In this document: one piece after another, positions 1 through 5,520 of the stretch | Numbering within the stretch: position 1 is the first letter of the stretch | Layout: the number at the start of each line of letters is the position of its first letter | DNA from: Collinsella aerofaciens | Lineage (GTDB): Bacteria > Actinomycetota > Coriobacteriia > Coriobacteriales > Coriobacteriaceae | DNA: 7,879 nt | Direction: 5' to 3' | NCBI GenBank assembly: GCA_905213725.1 | Contig: CAJMJM010000086.1 | Location: forward strand, 1-7,879 | Made by a program: the position numbers and the translations under genes | The notes under the pieces: model-generated | What the model was told of the DNA's origin: nothing | The model's input: only the letters and a program-made list of their open reading frames with translations | Database searches by the model: none

Positions 1-666
1 CTCGGCGCCATCGTCTTTAACATTGTGGGTTGCGTGCTCGCGGTGACGAGCGGCGACCTGTCCGGGTTCCATTTCTCGGCTTGGGGCGTCGTGTCGGGCG
101 TGATCGCCGGACTTTGCGGTGCACTGCTGGCTGTGTTTAGTCGCATGGCCACCAAGACGCTGCATCCTCTGGCGGTGACGTTTTGGGGCTTTGTCTTTGG
201 CGGATGCTTTATGGCAGTGCTTTCGGCTCCGTGGTCCGATGTGGCCGCGGCAATGTCCCCGCAGCTCATTCTGCTGTTCGCGGGCTTTGGCTTTATTCCG
301 ACGGCTCTTGCGTACATCTTCTATATGCAGGGCCTTTCGATGGATCTCGAGACGTCGAAGGTGCCGGTCGTGGCTTCGTTCGAAACCGTGGCGACCGTTC
401 TGGTCGGTATTGGCATCTACGCCGAGCCCGCCGGCGCGATCAAGGTCCTGGGCATCGTGCTGGTGCTCGCGTCCATCCTGATTATGAACACCGACTTCTC
501 CAAGCTGCGCAACAGTGCCTTTGTTGGCCATATCGTTGAGAGCATGACCTTTAAGCCCAACGCGTGGTGGACGGAGAAATCGCAGGACATGGATCTGTTC
601 CGCGAGCGCACCGGCATCGCGCTGGAGCCCACCGTGCAGGAAAGCCCCTGGTACTTCGTGCGATAG
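1..666 (+). CDS. EamA-family (DMT superfamily) membrane transporter, C-terminal part
   Basis: The reading frame is open from base 1 to a TAG at 664-666, so this is the 3' end of a longer gene; the GTG at 25 is an internal valine, not a start. The visible 221 residues hold about five hydrophobic segments and a second EamA repeat with the typical pattern of a Gly/Ala-rich helix followed by a short basic loop (AVFSRMATKTLHP) and an aromatic-rich helix (TFWGFVFGG). The family exports or imports small metabolites across the inner membrane, but substrate cannot be read from sequence. After the last helix (ending near ILIMNTDF) there is a hydrophilic tail of about 55 residues rich in Trp, Phe and charged residues, longer than usual for the family. 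The first EamA repeat must lie upstream of the window. No T-tract terminator is seen after the stop. A link to the PTS operon downstream is not supported. Confidence 0.85.
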   Translation, partial: LGAIVFNIVGCVLAVTSGDLSGFHFSAWGVVSGVIAGLCGALLAVFSRMATKTLHPLAVTFWGFVFGGCFMAVLSAPWSDVAAAMSPQLILLFAGFGFIPTALAYIFYMQGLSMDLETSKVPVVASFETVATVLVGIGIYAEPAGAIKVLGIVLVLASILIMNTDFSKLRNSAFVGHIVESMTFKPNAWWTEKSQDMDLFRERTGIALEPTVQESPWYFVR

Positions 667-724
667 GGGATGGGCGGAACGCTTGAATGGGCACCGCCTG
701 GCCAGTGTCGATCTGCCCTGCGCC

Positions 725-741
725 AACGTTTCAAGTACGTT
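725..741. promoter_or_regulatory. Loose palindrome upstream of the PTS operon, possible auxiliary operator
   Basis: AACGT and ACGTT arms are separated by 7 bases. The same arms with a 5-base spacer form the better-supported operator at 803-817, about 78 bases downstream. A second regulator site allowing looping is possible, but the match is limited to the short arms. Confidence 0.25.
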
Positions 742-750
742 AAACCCGTC

Positions 751-786
751 AACGGTCGATTTTCACCCGCGAACGGTCTTTATACT
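751..786 (+). promoter_or_regulatory. Possible upstream promoter with a paired direct repeat
   Basis: The heptamer AACGGTC occurs at 751-757 and again at 772-778, exactly 21 bases apart (two helical turns). A -10-like TATACT follows at 781-786, with a weak -35-like TTTTCA at 760-765 (15-base spacing, shorter than ideal). The arrangement would suit an activator bound over the -35 region, but could be chance. It lies between the EamA gene and the PTS operon. Confidence 0.3.
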
Positions 787-802
787 AATTAGCAATATAA
801 GC

Positions 803-817
803 AACGTATAAGACGTT
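803..817. promoter_or_regulatory. Putative GntR operator overlapping the PTS operon promoter
   Basis: AACGTATAAGACGTT is a near-perfect palindrome: arms AACGT/ACGTT, with 6 of 7 symmetric pairs matching around a central base. It contains ACGTATAnnACGT (804-816), which recurs on the opposite strand upstream of the gntR gene (6955-6967). The + strand decamer AGACGTTATA is identical at 811-820 and 6953-6962. It directly abuts the candidate -10 box at 817-822, so a bound repressor would block RNA polymerase. That the local GntR protein binds here is inference from the shared motif. Confidence 0.65.
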
Positions 818-822
818 ATAAT
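817..822 (+). promoter_or_regulatory. -10 box (TATAAT) of the PTS operon promoter
   Basis: A perfect TATAAT sits in an A+T-rich island within a G+C-rich genome, 27 bases before the ATG at 849. The -35 region (around 794-799, AATATA) is poor, which fits a regulated promoter or one needing help. Transcription would start near 828-830 and give a leader of about 20 bases containing the strong ribosome binding site AAGGAGGAGG at 835-844. Confidence 0.55.
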
Positions 823-848
823 GACCATAACGAAAAGGAGGAGGCAAG

Positions 849-1772
849 ATGAATCAGATCATTCTCGCATCTCATGGCGGCCTGGCCGCAGGCGCCAAAG
901 ACACGCTCGAGATGGTTCTCGGCGACGTGTCGAACGTCCACGTCGTGTCGCTTGCTCGTGACGACAAGGAGCCCATCACCAATAAGGTGGACGCCATGAT
1001 CGCCACGTTCAACGCGGACGACACCGTCTATGTGCTGACCGATATGCTCGGCAGCTCGGTCAACAACAGCATGGTCGAGCTTTCCAAGAACGGCACGAAG
1101 TTCACGGTTGTCAGCGGTTTCAACATCCCGCTGGCACTCACGCTCGCTATGAGCCCCGTCCCCGTCAAGGGTGCCGAGCTCGCAGCCCTCATCAACGAGG
1201 CCCGCACCGGTCTGACCAACCCCAACGCACCGGTCGAGGCTGCCGTGGCTCCCGCCAAGAAGGCCAAGGCGTCCCGTCACAGCTCCGGTCCCGCCAAGAT
1301 CGTCCTCGCACGTCTTGACTACCGTCTGCTGCACGGCCAGGTCGTCTTTACCTGGACCACCAAGGTTCAGGCCGAGCGCATCATCGTCGTCGACAACGCC
1401 GCCGCCAACGATGACATCAAGAAGGGCGCTCTTAAGCTGGCCACGCCCCAGGGCGTGCGCCTGAACGTCTTCACCGTCGAGCGTGCCCTCGCCAAGATGG
1501 ACAAGCTCAACACCCTCGGCGAGCGCGTCATGTTCGTCTTTGGCAACACTGCCGAGATGCTGCAGTTCTGCCAGGGCTACAAGCTCGACGCCATCAACCT
1601 GGGCGCCACCGCCAACCACGACGGTGCCGATCAGGTCGGCGGCAAGGACAGCTCCGTCTTCCTCGACGCCACCCAGAAGGCCGACGTCAACCAGCTGCTC
1701 GACATGGGCATCAAGCTCTACGTCCAGCAGACCCCTACGTATCAGAGCGTCGACATCGACGCCAAGCTGTAA
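849..1772 (+). CDS. PTS system, mannose/fructose/sorbose family, fused EIIA-EIIB component
   Basis: Cytoplasmic phosphotransfer protein, 307 residues, close to fused ManX-type EIIAB proteins. The EIIA domain is residues 1-125: His9 in LASHGG is the expected acceptor of phosphate from HPr, and Asp65 in TDMLGSS matches the conserved acidic residue near that site. An Ala/Pro/Lys linker follows (about 126-147). The EIIB domain is about 148-307, with His162 in ARLDYRLLHGQV as the second phosphorylation site, which passes phosphate to the incoming sugar. The start has an excellent ribosome binding site (AAGGAGGAGG, 835-844). It is the first gene of the EIIAB-EIIC-EIID-deglycase unit, so the transported compound is probably the SIS enzyme's substrate. 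Codons are strongly biased to C-ending forms, suggesting high expression when induced. Family assignment is secure; sugar specificity is inference. Confidence 0.95.
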   Translation: MNQIILASHGGLAAGAKDTLEMVLGDVSNVHVVSLARDDKEPITNKVDAMIATFNADDTVYVLTDMLGSSVNNSMVELSKNGTKFTVVSGFNIPLALTLAMSPVPVKGAELAALINEARTGLTNPNAPVEAAVAPAKKAKASRHSSGPAKIVLARLDYRLLHGQVVFTWTTKVQAERIIVVDNAAANDDIKKGALKLATPQGVRLNVFTVERALAKMDKLNTLGERVMFVFGNTAEMLQFCQGYKLDAINLGATANHDGADQVGGKDSSVFLDATQKADVNQLLDMGIKLYVQQTPTYQSVDIDAKL

Positions 1773-1777
1773 TCAAC

Positions 1778-1791
1778 CAGGCTTTTGCCTG
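1778..1791 (+). other. Small intra-operon hairpin between EIIAB and EIIC
   Basis: CAGGC-TTTT-GCCTG forms a 5-bp stem with a 4-base loop in the 36-base gap between the EIIAB stop and the EIIC start, just before the EIIC ribosome binding site (GAAAGGAGAAGGG, ending two bases before the ATG at 1809). No T tract follows, so it is not a terminator. It may mark RNA processing or tune the ratio of the two proteins. Confidence 0.4.
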
Positions 1792-1808
1792 ACTGAAAGG
1801 AGAAGGGT

Positions 1809-2603
1809 ATGAATACGTTCATCAGTGCGGTGCTCGTCGGCCTCGTCGGCGTGTTCTGCATGTGGGACTCCCGCCTGCTCGGTCGTCTTAACTTCGAGCA
1901 GCCCCTCGTTGGCGCTACGCTCGTCGGTCTGCTGCTGGGCGATGTGCCCACCGGCCTTGCCGTCGGTGCCGCCGTCGAGCTCGTGTCCATGGGCCTGGTG
2001 CAGGTCGGCGCCGCCGTTCCGCCCGATATGGTCCTGGGCGGCATCGTGGCCGCTGCCTTTGCGTGCCTGACCGATGCTTCCGCCGAGACCGCCATGACGA
2101 TCGCCATCCCGGTCGCCGTCCTGGGTCAGCTCCTCGGCATCGTGTTCCGTTCCATCATCGCCGCCCTCACCCATGTGGCAGATAGCGCGATCGATAACGG
2201 AAAGTTCAAGACCGCCTACCGTATGCACATCTGCGCCGGCTCCGGTCTGTACGCCATCATGTACTTCCTGCCGATCTTCCTCGCCGTCTTTGTTGGCACC
2301 GACCTGGTTCAGGCCATCGTCAACATGGTTCCCGAGTGGCTGTCCACTGGTCTTAACGTTTCGACCAAGATCATGACCGCCTACGGCTTGGCCCTGCTGC
2401 TCACCATGATGATCAAGAAGGGTATGACTCCGTTCCTGTTCATCGGTTTCCTGCTCGCCGCTTACCTCAACCTGTCCGTCATCGCGGTCGCTCTGATCGG
2501 TGTGTGCCTGGCTGTCGTCTTCATGGGCTTCAAGTTCAACGGTTCCCATGCAGCCGCCGGCGTCGATTCCGACTACGATCCGCTCGAAGACGACGAAGAC
2601 TAA
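1809..2603 (+). CDS. PTS system, mannose/fructose/sorbose family, EIIC membrane component
   Basis: Integral membrane protein of 264 residues that forms the substrate channel with EIID. The family signature lies at residues 31-80: QPLVGATLVGLLLGDVPTGL followed by a Gly/Ala-rich helix with ELVSMGLVQVGAAVPPD. Further hydrophobic helices lie near 95-120, 143-172, 190-202 and 207-240. The C-terminus (about 245-264) is a cytoplasmic tail that becomes very acidic (DYDPLEDDED). Length and order match EIIC proteins such as ManY/SorA. The stop TAA at 2601-2603 overlaps the ribosome binding site of EIID, so the two are probably translationally coupled. The ATG at 1809 is chosen for its purine-rich ribosome binding site and because the hydrophobic N-terminus begins there. 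Confidence 0.95.
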   Translation: MNTFISAVLVGLVGVFCMWDSRLLGRLNFEQPLVGATLVGLLLGDVPTGLAVGAAVELVSMGLVQVGAAVPPDMVLGGIVAAAFACLTDASAETAMTIAIPVAVLGQLLGIVFRSIIAALTHVADSAIDNGKFKTAYRMHICAGSGLYAIMYFLPIFLAVFVGTDLVQAIVNMVPEWLSTGLNVSTKIMTAYGLALLLTMMIKKGMTPFLFIGFLLAAYLNLSVIAVALIGVCLAVVFMGFKFNGSHAAAGVDSDYDPLEDDED

Positions 2604-2616
2604 GGAGGAACACACT

Positions 2617-3450
2617 ATGGCAACCGCAACCAAGGACGTGTCCCTGAACAAGAAGGTCAGCCAGTTCTTCTGGCGCTCCTGGGCCATCCAGGCCTCTTGG
2701 AACTACGAGCGTCAGATGAACATGGGCTTCCTCTACGGCATGGTTCCCACGCTCGATCGCCTCTATCCGGACGAGTCCGACCCCAAGCAGCTCGCTGCTA
2801 AGAAAGAGGCTTACCACCGTCACATGGCGTTCTACAACTGCACCCCGCAGACGAGCGCCTTTATCCTGGGCCTCACCGCCTCCATGGAGGAGGAGTACGC
2901 CAAGGATCCCGAGAACTTCGATCCCGATTCGATCAACGCGGTCAAGACCTCCCTCATGGGTCCGCTTTCCGGCATCGGTGACTCCATCTACCAGGGTACC
3001 ATCCCCGTTATCGCTTTTGGCCTGGGCGTTCAGCAGGCTCAGCAGGGCACCATCATGGGCCCGATCCTGGCCATGCTCATCTCCATCGTCCCCTCTGTGC
3101 TGATCACTTGGTTCGCAGCCAAGATGGGCTATCAGGGCGGCCACGAGTACCTGAGCAAGCTTCAGGGCGGCGACCTCATGGAGAAGCTCATGTATGTCTG
3201 CGGCATCGTGGGCCTTATGTCCGTGGGCGGCATGATCGCTACGCTGATCGGCGCCACCACCCCGCTGCAGTTCGCTGAGGGCACCGTTGTTATCCAGGAC
3301 ATCCTGGACGGCATGATGCCCCAGATGATCTCCCTCGGCCTCACCGGCCTTATGTACTGGCTCATCAAGAAGAACGTCAACACCGGTTGGCTTCTCGCGA
3401 TCGCCATCGTGGGCGGCATCGCCCTCTCCGCGGCCGGCATTCTGGCCTAG
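2617..3450 (+). CDS. PTS system, mannose/fructose/sorbose family, EIID component
   Basis: Membrane-associated partner of EIIC, 277 residues, close to the usual ManZ length. Diagnostic motifs are visible: SWNYERQMNMGFLYGMVP (27-44), the family's NYER-Gly-Tyr block, and LMGPLSGIGDSIYQGTI (113-129), the very conserved GPL-GIGDS loop. The N-terminal half is amphipathic or cytoplasmic; hydrophobic segments lie near 130-167, 190-213, 237-250 and 257-276. The frame is open upstream to 2500, but the ATG at 2617 is correct: AAGGAGG at 2602-2608 lies 8 bases before it and the protein then begins with the standard EIID N-terminus. It is followed by a 199-base gap with two strong hairpins before the SIS gene, which may set the amount of downstream transcript. 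EIID is required only by this PTS family, which confirms the class. Confidence 0.95.
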   Translation: MATATKDVSLNKKVSQFFWRSWAIQASWNYERQMNMGFLYGMVPTLDRLYPDESDPKQLAAKKEAYHRHMAFYNCTPQTSAFILGLTASMEEEYAKDPENFDPDSINAVKTSLMGPLSGIGDSIYQGTIPVIAFGLGVQQAQQGTIMGPILAMLISIVPSVLITWFAAKMGYQGGHEYLSKLQGGDLMEKLMYVCGIVGLMSVGGMIATLIGATTPLQFAEGTVVIQDILDGMMPQMISLGLTGLMYWLIKKNVNTGWLLAIAIVGGIALSAAGILA

Positions 3451-3484
3451 TCGCGACCAAGCGCCTAACCGCTTTCCCCCGGGG

Positions 3485-3515
3485 GCCTGCCTGGCATCCC
3501 ATACCCCAGGCAGGC
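3485..3515 (+). other. Strong hairpin after EIID
   Basis: GCCTGCCTGG (3485-3494) pairs perfectly with CCAGGCAGGC (3506-3515), giving 10 bp with an 11-base loop; G-U and G-C pairs with 3516-3519 extend it. It sits 34 bases after the EIID stop. The left side overlaps a CCCCCGGGGG palindrome (3476-3485). What follows is TTCCATCCCC, not a T run, so it is unlikely to be a full terminator; 3'-end protection of the PTS transcript or partial attenuation is more plausible. Confidence 0.55.
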
Positions 3516-3528
3516 TTCCATCCCCAAA

Positions 3529-3559
3529 ATGCGACAATGGGACAGTCCCCTTGTCGCAT
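3529..3559. repeat. REP-like palindrome between EIID and the SIS gene
   Basis: ATGCGACAA (3529-3537) and TTGTCGCAT (3551-3559) form a perfect 9-bp stem. Inside, GGGA (3539-3542) pairs with TCCC (3546-3549) around CAG, with one mismatched pair (3538/3550) between the two helices. Total pairing is 13 bp in 31 bases. The GGGACAGTCCCC core resembles REP sequences mobilised by Y1/RAYT transposases in other bacteria; that likeness is from memory and unchecked. No T tract follows. Confidence 0.5.
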
Positions 3560-3649
3560 CCTCAACGGACCGGCGACTCGGTCCAAACCACGGTAACCCT
3601 GCGAGCGCCCGGCAATGTGGCGCCGCAAAAATCGAAAGGAATGTGTCAG

Positions 3650-4633
3650 ATGTACGAGATCGACCTTAACCTCCCTAAGCAGATCGTCGCTGACGTCCTG
3701 TCCAACCACGAGATCCACAGTGTCGCCTTCGTCGGCTGCGGTGCTTCCATGTCCGACCTTTACCCCGCCAAGTACTTCCTGGCCAACAACACGGACAAGC
3801 TGAACGTTCAGATCTTCACCGCTAACGAGTTCAACTACGACACGCCTTCCTGGGTCAACGAGCACACCTTCGTGATCACCTGCTCCCTCGGTGGCTCCAC
3901 GCCCGAGACCGTCGAGGCCAACAAGACCGCCAAGAAGCACAACTGCCCGGTCGTCTCCCTTACCAACAAGGCTGGCTCCGCTCTGACCGTCGACGCTGAC
4001 TACGTCATCGTTCACGGCTTCCACGCCAACTTCGCTGCCAAGTGCGAGAAGCCCGGCTATGCCATCGCTCTTGCTGTCGAGATCCTTCAGCAGACCGAGG
4101 GTTATGACCACTACGAGGACATGATCACCGGCCTCACCAACGTCTTCGAGCTCTGCGAGAACGCCGCTCAGTCCTGCAAGAAACTCGCCAAGAAGTTCGC
4201 CGAGGACTTCAAGGACGACAAGATGATCTACTTCATGGCTTCCGGTGCCTCCGAGAAGATGGCTTATTCTCACGCTGCCTTCCTGTTCACCGAGATGCAG
4301 TGGATCGACGCCGCCGCCTACAACACCGGCGAGTACTTCCACGGCCCGTTCGAGGTTTCCACCGAGGGTAAGCCCTACGTCTTCTTCATGTCCGATGGCG
4401 CTACCCGTCCGATGGACGCCCGCGCCCTCACCTTCCTTAAGCGCATGGGCGCCAAGGTCGCTCTGATCGACTCCAAGGACTACGGCCTGGCTGACGCCGT
4501 GCCCGCGAGCGTCGTCACCTACTTCAACCCGCTGCTGCACCTCGCCGTTATGCGCGAGTACGGCAATCAGATCGCCGAGGCCCGTCAGCACCCGCTGACC
4601 ATGCGTCGCTACATGTGGAAGCTTTCCTACTAA
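3650..4633 (+). CDS. SIS-domain sugar-phosphate deglycase, FrlB/GfrF-like (probable fructosamine- or glucosamine-type Amadori 6-phosphate deglycase)
   Basis: Cytoplasmic enzyme of 327 residues with two SIS domains. The first carries FVGCGASMSD (27-36) and TCSLGGSTPETVEA (77-90), the phosphosugar-binding loops. The second carries GEYFHGP (227-233). Glu215 and His231 are 16 residues apart, the spacing of the catalytic pair in GlmS (Glu488/His504) and in FrlB (reported as Glu224/His240). The C-terminus RRYMWKLSY resembles the FrlB ending RRYYGGLVEY. FrlB converts fructoselysine 6-phosphate to glucose 6-phosphate and lysine. Placement after a complete mannose-family PTS mirrors the Salmonella gfr system, in which the transporter supplies the phosphate. 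Of the in-frame ATGs, 3650 is chosen because GAAAGGA (3634-3640) lies 9 bases before it; the ATG at 3641 has no spacing. Exact substrate is uncertain; another SIS aldose/ketose isomerase is the alternative. Confidence 0.8.
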   Translation: MYEIDLNLPKQIVADVLSNHEIHSVAFVGCGASMSDLYPAKYFLANNTDKLNVQIFTANEFNYDTPSWVNEHTFVITCSLGGSTPETVEANKTAKKHNCPVVSLTNKAGSALTVDADYVIVHGFHANFAAKCEKPGYAIALAVEILQQTEGYDHYEDMITGLTNVFELCENAAQSCKKLAKKFAEDFKDDKMIYFMASGASEKMAYSHAAFLFTEMQWIDAAAYNTGEYFHGPFEVSTEGKPYVFFMSDGATRPMDARALTFLKRMGAKVALIDSKDYGLADAVPASVVTYFNPLLHLAVMREYGNQIAEARQHPLTMRRYMWKLSY

Positions 4634-4653
4634 TCACAAGTAAGTAGACCTTA
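4632..4653 (+). repeat. Degenerate solo copy of the end of the 5521-5639 element
   Basis: This stretch begins in the SIS stop codon. The core ACAAGTAAGTAGACCTT (4636-4652) matches the reverse complement of the right end of the structured element (5624-5645), with 19 of 22 bases identical over the full stretch. It lies between the stop and the terminator hairpin. It may be a remnant of an excised element or a small conserved motif in its own right. Confidence 0.45.
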
Positions 4654-4664
4654 CGGGTTGATTG

Positions 4665-4699
4665 AGAGGGGATGGGGTTTGCGCCCCGTCCCCTTTTTT
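4665..4699 (+). terminator. Rho-independent terminator of the PTS-deglycase operon
   Basis: GGGGATGGGG (4668-4677) pairs with CCCCGTCCCC (4684-4693) in a 10-bp stem with one T-G wobble and a 6-base loop, followed by six T (4694-4699); upstream A/G bases extend pairing into the T run. It begins about 35 bases after the SIS stop, so the operon ends here and the HAD gene is transcribed separately. Confidence 0.92.
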
Positions 4700-4737
4700 G
4701 CTTTGGGGAGGGCACGCCTGTCGCGTCGCAAAACCCA

Positions 4738-4778
4738 AGATAAAACCTACCATAATAAACCTGTCTCTTTTTGGCAGG
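4738..4778 (+). repeat. Interspersed 41-base palindromic repeat, copy A
   Basis: This copy is 36 of 41 bases identical, without gaps, to copy B at 6872-6912; the first 15 bases (AGATAAAACCTACCA) are exact. Arms 4746-4755 and 4769-4778 pair at 8 of 10 positions. The right end abuts GTGGGAGGAG, the ribosome binding region of the HAD gene, and CATAAT (4751-4756) inside it could act as a -10 box. It thus may have donated expression signals to that gene. Confidence 0.7.
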
Positions 4779-4793
4779 TGGGAGGAGATGCGT

Positions 4794-5423
4794 ATGATCA
4801 AAGCAGTGCTGTTTGACATGGACGGCGTGCTGGTCGATACCGAGTGGTTCTACAACCGTCGTCGCGTGGCGTTTATGGAAGAGAAGGGGTTCCACTTTGA
4901 CGAGATCCCCGATCTTTCGGGGTCTAACGAGCCTGCCATTTGGGAGGCACTGGTGCCCGACGATGTTGAGCTGCGCGAGCGCCTGCGCGTGGAGTACAAG
5001 CAGGTTTATAGCCCGGACCATCCCGTTCCGTATGCCGAGCTGCTCAACGAGCAGACGGAGCCGGTGATGCGCAAGCTGCACGAGCGTGGCGTGAAGTGTG
5101 CCATCGCGAGCTCGTCCTATCGCGAGTTGATCGACGAGCTGGTGGAGATTGCCGGTATCGCCGACGTGTTGGACTACACCATCAGCGGTCACGAGTGCAG
5201 TGCGTTTAAGCCCGACCCCGAGATCTACCTGCGTGCCATGGAGGCGCTAGGGGTGGAGCCTGCCGAGTGCCTGGTTATAGAGGATTCGCCTTTGGGCATC
5301 GAGGCTGGTAAGCGCTCCGGCGCCCGCGTCCTGGCGCTGCGTCCGCACGAGGGTGTCAACCTCGATCAATCGCGAGCCGATGTCGTTATCGATAATCTGA
5401 CCGACATTTTGGCCGCTTTGTAG
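4794..5423 (+). CDS. HAD-superfamily phosphatase, beta-phosphoglucomutase-like
   Basis: Soluble Mg-dependent phosphatase or phosphomutase of 209 residues. Motif I is FDMDGVLVDTE, with nucleophile Asp8 and acid/base Asp10; motif II is ASSS (105-108); motif III is Lys139 in AFKPDPEIY; motif IV is IEDSPLGI, with Glu163/Asp164 for metal binding. The helical cap between residues 15 and 85 is of the C1 type found in phosphoglycolate phosphatases and sugar-phosphate phosphatases. The start at 4794 is preferred to the in-frame ATG at 4788 because GGAGG (4781-4785) is 8 bases away; the frame also extends back to 4662, but that would read through the terminator and repeat A. It lies behind a strong terminator, so it probably has its own promoter. 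It could dephosphorylate a sugar phosphate produced nearby, but this is only context. Confidence 0.9.
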   Translation: MIKAVLFDMDGVLVDTEWFYNRRRVAFMEEKGFHFDEIPDLSGSNEPAIWEALVPDDVELRERLRVEYKQVYSPDHPVPYAELLNEQTEPVMRKLHERGVKCAIASSSYRELIDELVEIAGIADVLDYTISGHECSAFKPDPEIYLRAMEALGVEPAECLVIEDSPLGIEAGKRSGARVLALRPHEGVNLDQSRADVVIDNLTDILAAL

Positions 5424-5426
5424 TGT

Positions 5427-5483
5427 CAATCCGCCGCGAGAAGCACTGATTCACGCGTCTTTTGCTGCGGATTGGCTTAATTT
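5427..5483 (+). terminator. Possible weak terminator after the HAD gene
   Basis: CAATCCGC (5427-5434) and GCGGATTG (5467-5474) are a perfect 8-bp inverted repeat 3 bases after the HAD stop, with an inner CGCG/CGCG pair (5435-5438/5454-5457). The following GCTTAATTT is only a weak T-rich tail, so termination efficiency is doubtful. Confidence 0.4.
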
Positions 5484-5520
5484 GTCATCTATTTGGATCC
5501 GTTTGGCTTCGATTCGGACT

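Noticed and set aside
25..27. GTG at 25 as the start of the EamA gene
   Set aside because: The frame is open and hydrophobic upstream to base 1, there is no ribosome binding site, and the first half of the transporter would be missing.
816..1619. Long minus-strand open frame opposite EIIAB (267 codons), and similar long antisense frames at 1773-2687, 2536-3537, 3377-4591 and 6042-6887
   Set aside because: They are shadows of strongly C/G-ending codons on the + strand. Their products are low-complexity (Gly, Asp, His, Val-rich), match no family, and have no plausible starts.
2500..2616. In-frame upstream extension of EIID
   Set aside because: It overlaps the EIIC gene out of frame, while a strong ribosome binding site and the standard EIID N-terminus begin at 2617.
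3476..3519. Intrinsic terminator after EIID
   Set aside because: The stem is strong, but TTCCATCCCC follows rather than a T run, and the functionally linked deglycase gene lies downstream ahead of a proper terminator.
3551..3649. In-frame upstream extension of the SIS protein
   Set aside because: It would start inside the REP-like palindrome with no ribosome binding site. GAAAGGA at 3634-3640 fits only the ATG at 3650.
4662..4793. N-terminal extension of the HAD protein
   Set aside because: The extra 44 codons run through the intrinsic terminator and interspersed repeat A, and the HAD fold begins directly at MIKAVLFDMDG.
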